Shown in pieces: positions 8,590 to 15,421 of a DNA stretch of 64,000 nt. The stretch spans positions 1 through 64,000 of the forward strand of contig CALGRX010000002.1 in the NCBI GenBank assembly GCA_937880755.1. Direction: 5' to 3'. Below the pieces are notes generated by a model. It made no database searches. It saw only the letters and a list, made by a program, of their open reading frames with translations, and was not told where the DNA came from. Source of the stretch: an uncultured Clostridia bacterium. Lineage in GTDB: Bacteria > Bacillota > Clostridia > Christensenellales > UBA3700. The stretch's first letter is position 1, and the number at the start of each line of letters is the position of its first letter. Position numbers and translations under genes: made by a program.

Positions 8590-9132
8590 ATGAACAAATA
8601 TCATAAGATGAAAATTGCAGGTCTTGATAGAGATTTGATAATATGCCCTGTCAACGACAAGTTGGACATTGCCGGATTTATAATGTTTTCCGACGTAGAA
8701 TTGACGATTGCGTGCGCAAGCGAATTGCTCAAAAAAGCGCCCGAATTCGATTGTATCGTTACAGCCGAATGCAAAGGCATACCGCTTGCTTACGAGATGT
8801 CTAGGCAGTCGGGCAAAAAGTACTTCGTAGCGCGTAAGGGCGCAAAACTGTATATGAAAGACCCTATCAAGGTGGACGTCAAGTCTATCACAACCGTCAA
8901 CGTACAGTCTTTGTACCTGGACAAGTCGGAAGCCGACCAAATGGCTGGCAAAAGAATACTCGTCGTAGACGACGTTATCTCCACGGGAGAGTCGCTCAAA
9001 GCGTTGGAAAAGCTACTCAACGCTACCAAAGGCACCGTGGTTGCCAAAATGGCGGTACTTGCCGAGGGCGACGCAGCGGATAGGACGGATATTATATTTT
9101 TAGAAAAACTTCCGCTATTCTTCCACGACTAA
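8590..9132 (+). CDS. Adenine/purine phosphoribosyltransferase-like protein
   Basis: A type I phosphoribosyltransferase that would join a purine base to PRPP. The PRPP-binding motif ILVVDDVISTGES is clear near the C-terminal third, and the family's hydrophobic strand with TAECKGIPLAYE lies before it. I chose ATG 8590 (180 aa) because AGGGG lies eight bases upstream; the in-frame ATG at 8551 has no ribosome site. It resembles Apt but differs enough that the preferred base is uncertain. It stands before xpt and the purine-type ABC transporter, which supports a purine salvage role. It is separated from xpt by a strong terminator. Confidence 0.85.
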   Translation: MNKYHKMKIAGLDRDLIICPVNDKLDIAGFIMFSDVELTIACASELLKKAPEFDCIVTAECKGIPLAYEMSRQSGKKYFVARKGAKLYMKDPIKVDVKSITTVNVQSLYLDKSEADQMAGKRILVVDDVISTGESLKALEKLLNATKGTVVAKMAVLAEGDAADRTDIIFLEKLPLFFHD

Positions 9133-9141
9133 GGAAATATT

Positions 9142-9180
9142 ATATGAGAACAAAACCAAAATTTGTTCTCATATTTTTTT
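9142..9180 (+). terminator. Terminator of the PRTase-like gene
   Basis: ATATGAGAACAAA (9142-9154) pairs perfectly with TTTGTTCTCATAT (9162-9174) and runs into seven Ts. Confidence 0.92.
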
Positions 9181-9233
9181 AGTTTAGGGGGTGTATTCGT
9201 TTGACAAAGATACGCCCTTTATACTAAACTAAA
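9178..9233 (+). promoter_or_regulatory. Structured leader upstream of xpt (candidate riboswitch)
   Basis: TTTAGTTTAG (9178-9187) pairs with CTAAACTAAA (9224-9233), giving a 10-bp outer helix. Inside is an asymmetric loop (G on one side, TTTATA on the other) and an 8-bp inner helix GGGTGTAT (9189-9196)/ATACGCCC (9210-9217) with a 13-base loop. It does not match the purine riboswitch core. Being just before xpt, it may sense a purine-related ligand; this is inference. Confidence 0.4.
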
Positions 9234-9297
9234 GGCGATAAATCAAGTCACTATTATATAGTGAAATTTATTCAATATTCTTACCTAAGAGATTTGT

Positions 9298-9870
9298 ATG
9301 AAATTACTGGAAGAAAAGATTTTGAAAGACGGCAAAGTCCTTGGTGGCGACGTGTTGAAGGTTGATTCTTTTTTGAATCACCAGTTGGACGTTGCCTTTT
9401 TGTCTAAATTGGGGCAAGATATTTTCCATCATTTTGACGGTCGTGGCGTGAGCAAAATATTGACGGTAGAGGCATCGGGCATCGCCCTTGCTTGCATGAC
9501 GGCGCAATACTTCGGTTGTCCCGTTTTGTGTGCTAAGAAGCACAAATCTATCAATATCTCCAACGACGTATATTTTTCTAAGGTATATTCTTTTACTCAT
9601 AAGACGGAAAATTTGATAATGGTATCCAAAGAATATCTCAACGCAGGGGACAAAATCCTCATCGTTGACGACTTTTTGGCGGGTGGCAACGCTTGTGTTG
9701 GTCTTATCGACATAGTCAGGCAAGCGGGCGCGGAAGTCGTGGGTATCTCCACGGGTGTAGAAAAGACCTATCAAGGCGGTTATCAAAAGCTCACCGATAT
9801 GGGCTACGAAGTCTACTCTCTCGCAAGAATTGCCGAGATGAAAGACGGTAAAATCACTTTTGAAAAATAA
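9298..9870 (+). CDS. xpt: Xanthine phosphoribosyltransferase
   Basis: A 190-residue cytosolic enzyme, the family's normal length, converting xanthine and PRPP to XMP for purine salvage. The N-terminal MKLLEEKIL...VLGGDVLKVDSFLNHQ and the PRPP loop ILIVDDFLAGGNA (about 120-132) are characteristic of Xpt. The start is preceded by a weak AAGAGAT site. It lies 28 bases before the BMP lipoprotein gene and is probably co-transcribed with the nucleoside transporter, linking uptake to salvage. A folded leader upstream may control it. Confidence 0.93.
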   Translation: MKLLEEKILKDGKVLGGDVLKVDSFLNHQLDVAFLSKLGQDIFHHFDGRGVSKILTVEASGIALACMTAQYFGCPVLCAKKHKSINISNDVYFSKVYSFTHKTENLIMVSKEYLNAGDKILIVDDFLAGGNACVGLIDIVRQAGAEVVGISTGVEKTYQGGYQKLTDMGYEVYSLARIAEMKDGKITFEK

Positions 9871-9874
9871 AATA

Positions 9875-9891
9875 TTGCCGAAGAACGGCAA
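9875..9891 (+). other. Small intercistronic hairpin between xpt and the BMP gene
   Basis: TTGCCG (9875-9880) pairs with CGGCAA (9886-9891), with no T-run. It sits just before the GGAGG of the next gene and may stabilise or process the mRNA. Confidence 0.4.
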
Positions 9892-9904
9892 ACGGAGGTA
9901 AACA

Positions 9905-11116
9905 ATGAAAAAAATACTCGCACTCGTACTCGTAGTAGTAATGTGCATCGGTTGTTTTGGCGTTTTGACTGCCTGCAACAAGAGCGAAATCAAAGTCGGT
10001 CTCATTTGCTTGCACGACGAAAACTCCACTTACGACAACAACTTCATTCAAGCTTTCAAAGCTGCTTGTGAAGCTAAAGGCCTTACAAAAAAGGATTACG
10101 CTATCGTTACAGACATTCCTGAAGGAACCGAATGCTACAACGAAGCCGTAAACCTTGCAGAAAAAGGTGCAAAAGCTATCTTTGCCGATTCTTTCGGTCA
10201 CGAATCTCATATGATCAAAGCCGCAAAAGAATATACAAACGTATCTTTTTGCCACGCAACGGGTACCAGCGCTCACGTTGAGAAGCTTCCTAACTTCTAC
10301 AACGCATTCGCAGCTATCTACGAAGGTAGATACCTCGCAGGTGTTGCCGCAGGTATGAAGTTGATGGAAATGTATGGTAAAAACGGTGTAGTTTCCGATA
10401 CCAACGCCATTATCGGCTACGTCGGTGCGTTTACCTACGCCGAAGTTGTCAGCGGTTACACCTCTTTCTTGCTCGGCGTTCAATCTATCGTGCCTAACGC
10501 TACTATGAAAGTTAAGTTTACCGGTAGTTGGTATGACCAAACCGAAGAGGCAAACGCTGCACAAGCACTTATCGATGCCGGTTGCAAACTCATCTCTCAA
10601 CACGCCGACTCTATGGGCGCTCCAAGCACTTGCGAAACTGCCGGTATCCCTAACGTATCTTACAACGGTTCTACCGAAGCATCTTGCCCTGATACATTTA
10701 TCGTATCTTCTAAGATCAACTGGCAACCTTATTTCGAGATGATGATCGACAACGCTCTCAACGGCACCGCAATCACCCAAGATTACGTAGGTACAATCGC
10801 TGACGGTTCCGTACAACTCACCGCTCTCGGCGCTACAGCCGCAGAAGGCACCGCAACTAAACTCGAAGAAGTTAAGGCTAAGTTGGCTGACGGCTCTTTG
10901 AAAGTGTTTGACCTCAGCAAGTTTACCGTTGGCGGACAACCTTTGGCTGATAACTTTATGGCTGACGTAGATACCGACGCTGCTTACACCGCTGACACCG
11001 TAGTTATCAAGACTACTAGCGCAGGCGTTAAGTACTTTGCAGAATCCGAATTCCGCTCTGCTCCTTACTTCTCTGTAAACATCGACGGAATCGAATTGCT
11101 CAACACTAAGTTCTAA
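9905..11116 (+). CDS. nupN: BMP-family substrate-binding lipoprotein (purine nucleoside uptake)
   Basis: A 403-residue periplasmic-binding-protein-like lipoprotein. The signal peptide ends in the lipobox LTAC (Cys about 23). The mature part has the PnrA/BMP fold signature: an N-terminal strand KVGLICLHDENSTYDNNFIQ, a GHESHMIKAA segment, then YEGRYLAGVAAGM. This family binds purine nucleosides at the cell surface. Its neighbours (ATPase, two permeases, xpt) agree with nucleoside import. CGGAGG precedes the ATG. Codon use is more biased than in neighbours, as for an abundant binding protein. The exact nucleoside cannot be read from the sequence. Confidence 0.9.
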   Translation: MKKILALVLVVVMCIGCFGVLTACNKSEIKVGLICLHDENSTYDNNFIQAFKAACEAKGLTKKDYAIVTDIPEGTECYNEAVNLAEKGAKAIFADSFGHESHMIKAAKEYTNVSFCHATGTSAHVEKLPNFYNAFAAIYEGRYLAGVAAGMKLMEMYGKNGVVSDTNAIIGYVGAFTYAEVVSGYTSFLLGVQSIVPNATMKVKFTGSWYDQTEEANAAQALIDAGCKLISQHADSMGAPSTCETAGIPNVSYNGSTEASCPDTFIVSSKINWQPYFEMMIDNALNGTAITQDYVGTIADGSVQLTALGATAAEGTATKLEEVKAKLADGSLKVFDLSKFTVGGQPLADNFMADVDTDAAYTADTVVIKTTSAGVKYFAESEFRSAPYFSVNIDGIELLNTKF

Positions 11117-11131
11117 TATTGAACGTAACAC

Positions 11132-11166
11132 AGTATAAGCGGAGTTGACGCTCCGCTTATACTAAT
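11132..11166 (+). terminator. Intra-operon hairpin after the binding-protein gene
   Basis: AGTATAAGCGGAG (11132-11144) pairs perfectly with CTCCGCTTATACT (11151-11163), followed by AATTTTA. This is a weak T-tail, as expected for partial termination that keeps the binding protein in excess over the transporter core. Confidence 0.75.
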
Positions 11167-11193
11167 TTTACAAAGACACTCGGAGGTAACGGC

Positions 11194-12756
11194 GTGAACG
11201 ATACTGTTGCTCTAGAACTAAAAAATATTACCAAATCTTTCTCCGGTAAAGTCGCCAACGACAACGTAAGTATGACTTTGAGGGAGGGGGAGATACTCGC
11301 CATTCTAGGCGAAAACGGTAGCGGTAAAACTACCCTTATGAATATGATCTCGGGCATATACTATCCCGACAGCGGACAAATATTTATACGCGGACACGAA
11401 GTATCAATAACTTCCCCGCACGACGCTTTTCGCTACAAGATAGGTATGATTCACCAACACTTCAAATTGGTGGACGTCTTTAGCGCGGTAGAAAACATTA
11501 TTCTCGGCGTAAAGGACGGCAAAAAATATAACGTAAAAGAAGCTGCTAAACGTATTGAAAAGATTGTCGCTCAATACGGTTTTGATATAGATATAAATAA
11601 AAAGATATACGATATGTCGGTGTCCGAAAAGCAAACCGTTGAGATTATCAAGGTCTTGTATCGCGGTGCCGATATTTTGATTTTGGACGAGCCAACCGCC
11701 GTACTCACCCCGCAAGAGATAGATAAACTCTTTACCGTACTCAAAAATATGCGCAGTGACGGAAAATCTATCATCATCATCACTCACAAACTCAACGAAG
11801 TTATGGAGATATCCGATAGGGTGACGATACTGCGCAAGGGACAATATGTCGGTACGGTTGATACCTGCTCTACCAACGAAGAACAACTCACCGAGATGAT
11901 GGTGGGCGAAAAGATACAACTCAATATCGATAGACCAAACGTAGAAAACAAGCAGTTGAGACTCAAAATCGACAAACTATCTTTGATACACGACAAAATC
12001 AAGATACTTGACGAAATAAGCTTTGACGTATTTAGCGGGGAGATACTCGGTATCGCGGGTATTGCCGGCTCGGGACAAAAAGAACTACTTGAAACGATAG
12101 CGGGACTTAATAAGCCAACTCCCGATAGTAAAATAGACTACTACGCCCCTAATAGCGACAAATCCGATAGTCTTATAGGCAAATCGCCTAACGAGATTAG
12201 AGAACTCGGCGTAAGACTCTCATTCGTGCCGGAAGACAGACTTGGTATGGGACTCGTTGCCAATATGAATATCATCGACAATATGATGCTCCGTTCTTAC
12301 CGCAAAGGTAAAAGTATGTTCGTGGACAGAAAAACTCCTCACGACCTTGCCAACTCTATCATCGAGAGCCTAAAGGTCGTAACGCCTAACGAGTACACCG
12401 CCGTGCGCAAGTTGTCGGGCGGTAATATCCAAAAGATACTCGTGGGTAGAGAAATCGCTTCCGCTCCTACAGTGCTTATGGCTGCATACCCCGTAAGAGG
12501 CTTAGACATCAACTCTTCTTACACAATATATAGCCTACTCAACGAACAAAAGCAAAACGGCGTTGCCGTGATATTCGTAGGCGAAGACTTGGACGTTTTG
12601 CTCGAACTCTGCGATAGGATAGTAGTCGTTGCAGGCGGAAAAGTAACCGGCGTGGTTGACGGAAGAACTACCGACAAGCGAAGCGTGGGCGCTTTGATGA
12701 CCAAGACGGAAAAATATCAACAAGAAGAAATAAAGGAGGAAAACGTAAATGACTGA
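11194..12756 (+). CDS. nupO: ABC transporter ATP-binding protein (nucleoside uptake)
   Basis: A 520-residue ATPase with two fused ABC domains, the usual form for BMP-type nucleoside transporters. Domain 1 has Walker A GENGSGKTT (about 36-44), the signature region MSVSEKQT and Walker B ILILDEPTA. Domain 2 has the family's degenerate Walker A GIAGSGQKE, the signature LSGGNIQK and an altered Walker B (VLMAAYPVRGLD). Domain 2 is therefore likely weak in hydrolysis, which is normal here. The start is GTG 11194 with GGAGG ten bases upstream. The stop overlaps the next gene by eight bases. Confidence 0.93.
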   Translation: MNDTVALELKNITKSFSGKVANDNVSMTLREGEILAILGENGSGKTTLMNMISGIYYPDSGQIFIRGHEVSITSPHDAFRYKIGMIHQHFKLVDVFSAVENIILGVKDGKKYNVKEAAKRIEKIVAQYGFDIDINKKIYDMSVSEKQTVEIIKVLYRGADILILDEPTAVLTPQEIDKLFTVLKNMRSDGKSIIIITHKLNEVMEISDRVTILRKGQYVGTVDTCSTNEEQLTEMMVGEKIQLNIDRPNVENKQLRLKIDKLSLIHDKIKILDEISFDVFSGEILGIAGIAGSGQKELLETIAGLNKPTPDSKIDYYAPNSDKSDSLIGKSPNEIRELGVRLSFVPEDRLGMGLVANMNIIDNMMLRSYRKGKSMFVDRKTPHDLANSIIESLKVVTPNEYTAVRKLSGGNIQKILVGREIASAPTVLMAAYPVRGLDINSSYTIYSLLNEQKQNGVAVIFVGEDLDVLLELCDRIVVVAGGKVTGVVDGRTTDKRSVGALMTKTEKYQQEEIKEENVND

Positions 12757-14014
12757 TACCAAAGTTAGAGAACCTTTATTTCATATAACCAAACGCGACA
12801 ATATCACCACCAAAAAGTCGATACTTATCCGTATAATTGCCGTGTTCTTCAGTCTATTAATACTGTGCGTAGTATGCGCTATTATAGGCGGAGAAGGCAT
12901 TGACGTCGTGCTCGGCGCATTGTTTGACGGTAACTTCGGCTCTGAGAGAAAGATTTGGATAATGCTACAAGACACCGCCCTACTGCTTGGCGTTTCGCTT
13001 GCTTTGATACCCGCTTTCAAGATGAAATTTTGGAATTTGGGCGGCAACGGACAAATACTCATAGGTTGTCTGATGGCAGTGGTGTGTATGAAATTTTTTG
13101 GCGGTAAAATTCCCGATTGGTCGATTTGGATAATTATGACGCTTTTGTGCGTGCTATCGGGCGCAATTTGGGCGCTTATCCCTGCCGTGTTCAAAGCTTT
13201 CTTCAATACCAACGAATCGCTCTTTACACTTATGCTCAACTACGTTGCGCAGTTTCTCGTAGGCTACTTCGTGGTAACTTGGTCTACGTCGGGCTCCAAC
13301 GTATTGACGCCGTTTGACCAAGGCAATTTGCCTGTGCTTGGCAATCAATACGTTTTGACGGTAATCGTCATTGCTCTTTCTACCGTAGTGATGAGCATAT
13401 ACCTCAGTAAGAGCAAGCAAGGCTACGAATTGTCCGTGGTCGGCGAAAGCCAAAATACAGCCAAATACGTGGGTATCAACGTGAGAAAGGTCATCATCAG
13501 AACTATGGCTATATCGGGCGCAATGTGCGGTATCGTCGGCTTGCTACTAGCCGGTGCTATCGAACATACTATGAGCGAATCTATTGCCAAAAATATGGGC
13601 TTTACCGCCATTATGGCTACGTGGCTAGGTCACTGCAACCCCGTTATGGTTATCTTGACTTCCTTCCTCATCACATTCCTCAATAGAGGTATGGTGTCGG
13701 TGAGAATGGAACTCAACCTTACCAGCGACGCAATCGGCAACGTTTGTATAGCACTCGCTTACTTTATAATCATTGCAAGCGAATTTTTTATCACTTACAA
13801 GGTCAAGTCGCCTATCTTCGACAAAATCGCGGCACTTATTCCTAAACGCAAAAAGCCACTCCAAGAAGAGAGCGAGCAATCGGAAGCCGTAAGCGAACAA
13901 TACACTCAAAATACAAGCGAAAACGTCGCCGAATTGGTGGTGGACACTATAGACGACCAACCTGACGACAGCGATGCAAACTCTGAAGATAAACAAGAAG
14001 GAGGTGAGCAATAA
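12749..14014 (+). CDS. nupP: ABC transporter permease 1 (nucleoside uptake)
   Basis: A 421-residue inner-membrane protein with about eight to ten hydrophobic segments and the family's core GESQNTAKYVGINVRKV loop (about 230-246). It forms the import channel with the next gene's product. GGAGG lies before the ATG and the start overlaps the ATPase gene. The last 60 residues form a hydrophilic, Glu/Asp/Gln-rich tail that most homologues lack; it is probably disordered and cytosolic, with unknown role. Confidence 0.9.
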   Translation: MTDTKVREPLFHITKRDNITTKKSILIRIIAVFFSLLILCVVCAIIGGEGIDVVLGALFDGNFGSERKIWIMLQDTALLLGVSLALIPAFKMKFWNLGGNGQILIGCLMAVVCMKFFGGKIPDWSIWIIMTLLCVLSGAIWALIPAVFKAFFNTNESLFTLMLNYVAQFLVGYFVVTWSTSGSNVLTPFDQGNLPVLGNQYVLTVIVIALSTVVMSIYLSKSKQGYELSVVGESQNTAKYVGINVRKVIIRTMAISGAMCGIVGLLLAGAIEHTMSESIAKNMGFTAIMATWLGHCNPVMVILTSFLITFLNRGMVSVRMELNLTSDAIGNVCIALAYFIIIASEFFITYKVKSPIFDKIAALIPKRKKPLQEESEQSEAVSEQYTQNTSENVAELVVDTIDDQPDDSDANSEDKQEGGEQ

Positions 14015-14985
14015 TGTTTACTAGCTTTTTAGTTTCCGCAATATCTATTAGTAGTATATTTTTGCTGGGTTGTCTCGGAGAGATAATTATGGAGAAAGCG
14101 GGACACCTCAACCTTGGTCTCCCCGGCATAATGTGTGCGGGCGCGGCAGGCGGTTGCTACGGCGTATACGTCTATATGACGGCGCTATCTGATCCAATGA
14201 CCGCCAACTATTTCGTGCTAATATTGCTCGCGCTCTTGTTCTCGTTTTTGTTTGCGACTATGACGGGATTTATCTACTCTTTCTTGACCATAACGCTGAG
14301 AGCCAACCAAAACATCACAGGTCTTGCTCTCACCACTTTCGGTACGGGCGTGGCCCAATACTTCATCAATACCTTCCCTATTGCCGAGAGAGAAAAACTC
14401 TTGCCTATGGCAAGCAAGATAATGTCGCAAGGCTTTCCTTTTGCCGACGACTTGGGCGCTTTTGGTAAAATATTTTTCTCACATAGCGTATTCGTCTATC
14501 TCGCTATTATCCTTGCAGTGGTGGCGGCAATAATATTCAATAGGACGAGGGTTGGTCTGCACCTAAGAGCCGTTGGCGAGAGCCCTGCTACCGCCGACGC
14601 TACGGGTATCAACGTAACGGGATACAAATACGTGGCAACGTTGGTTGGTAGCGGAATTGCGGGTCTTGGCGGATTATTCTATCTGATGGTTTTCTCCAAA
14701 GGTATATGGGAAAACTCAAGCACGCTCGAGGGCTTGGGCTGGATATGTATCGCGCTCGTAATATTTACCTTGTGGCGTCCTACCATTGCCTTACTCGGCT
14801 CTTTGATATTCGGCGGACTGTATATTGCAAGACCGTTCCTCAACTGGGCTATCCCTGCGCAAATCTTCAATATGTTCCCATTTATCCTCACTATCGTAGT
14901 GCTAATTATCACCAGCATACTCGACAGCAAAAAGGCGCAACCACCTCAATCGTTGGGCGTCAACTACTTTAGAGAAGATAGATAA
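14014..14985 (+). CDS. nupQ: ABC transporter permease 2 (nucleoside uptake)
   Basis: A 323-residue membrane protein with about nine hydrophobic segments and the typical early stretch LGEIIMEKAGHLNLGLPGIM, followed by the cytosolic loop RAVGESPATADATGINV. It pairs with permease 1. The stop of permease 1 and this ATG overlap as TAATG, and AAGGAGG precedes the start, so the two are translated together. It is the last gene of the operon, ending at a hairpin. Confidence 0.92.
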   Translation: MFTSFLVSAISISSIFLLGCLGEIIMEKAGHLNLGLPGIMCAGAAGGCYGVYVYMTALSDPMTANYFVLILLALLFSFLFATMTGFIYSFLTITLRANQNITGLALTTFGTGVAQYFINTFPIAEREKLLPMASKIMSQGFPFADDLGAFGKIFFSHSVFVYLAIILAVVAAIIFNRTRVGLHLRAVGESPATADATGINVTGYKYVATLVGSGIAGLGGLFYLMVFSKGIWENSSTLEGLGWICIALVIFTLWRPTIALLGSLIFGGLYIARPFLNWAIPAQIFNMFPFILTIVVLIITSILDSKKAQPPQSLGVNYFREDR

Positions 14986-15003
14986 CCCTACCCTGACAAC
15001 AAG

Positions 15004-15033
15004 ATGCGATATCGAAAGGTATCGCATTTTTTA
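15004..15033 (+). terminator. Terminator of the nucleoside transporter operon
   Basis: ATGCGATA (15004-15011) pairs with TATCGCAT (15020-15027), followed by TTTTTT. Confidence 0.85.
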
Positions 15034-15052
15034 CGTTTTTATTTATTTGTAT

Positions 15053-15081
15053 TTGACAAATACCCCCTAGGGGTATACAAT
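15053..15081 (+). promoter_or_regulatory. csoR-copA promoter with embedded CsoR operator
   Basis: TTGACA (15053-15058), 17 bases, TACAAT (15076-15081). The spacer is filled by the palindrome ATACCCCCTAGGGGTAT (15060-15076), which matches the known G/C-tract palindromes bound by CsoR. Repressor bound here would block RNA polymerase, and copper would release it. Confidence 0.9.
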
Positions 15082-15121
15082 AACTATGACGATAATATTC
15101 TTTATTCACAATGGAGATAAT

Positions 15122-15421
15122 ATGCAACAAGAAGTATGTAATTGCAAAAAAGTCAAGAGACCGACAGACGAAAAATCGCAACTAGCCAATCGCTTGGCAC
15201 GCATAGAAGGACAAATCAAAGGTCTTAGAAAAATGCTAGAAAACGATTGCTATTGTAACGATATTCTCATACAAAGCAACGCGATATGCAGCGCGCTCAG
15301 TGCCTTCAATCGTCAGTTGATGTCTTCGCATATCAAGCACTGCGTCAAAACCGAGCTTATGCAAGGCAACGACACTATTGTCGACGAATTGGTCGATACT
15401 TTCAAAAAATTGATGAAATGA
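15122..15421 (+). CDS. csoR: Copper-sensing repressor CsoR
   Basis: A 99-residue all-helical DUF156 repressor. ATG 15122 is chosen because GGAG lies eight bases upstream; the in-frame ATG at 15086 lies too close to the promoter. The Cu(I)-binding triad is visible: Cys in ENDCYCNDIL and His/Cys in SSHIKHC, the C-H-C set of copper-type rather than nickel-type members. It should bind the palindrome in its own promoter and derepress on copper. Its stop overlaps the copA start (ATGA), so sensor and pump are co-expressed. Confidence 0.93.
   Translation: MQQEVCNCKKVKRPTDEKSQLANRLARIEGQIKGLRKMLENDCYCNDILIQSNAICSALSAFNRQLMSSHIKHCVKTELMQGNDTIVDELVDTFKKLMK

Noticed and set aside
9234..9297. Guanine riboswitch before xpt
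   Set aside because: No three-way junction or conserved core residues can be drawn; only the separate two-helix leader at 9178-9233 is supported.
9854..11131. 425-codon open frame on minus opposite the nucleoside-binding lipoprotein gene
   Set aside because: It is the mirror of a strongly codon-biased gene; the protein is Cys/Val/Phe-rich without motifs, and no ribosome site exists.
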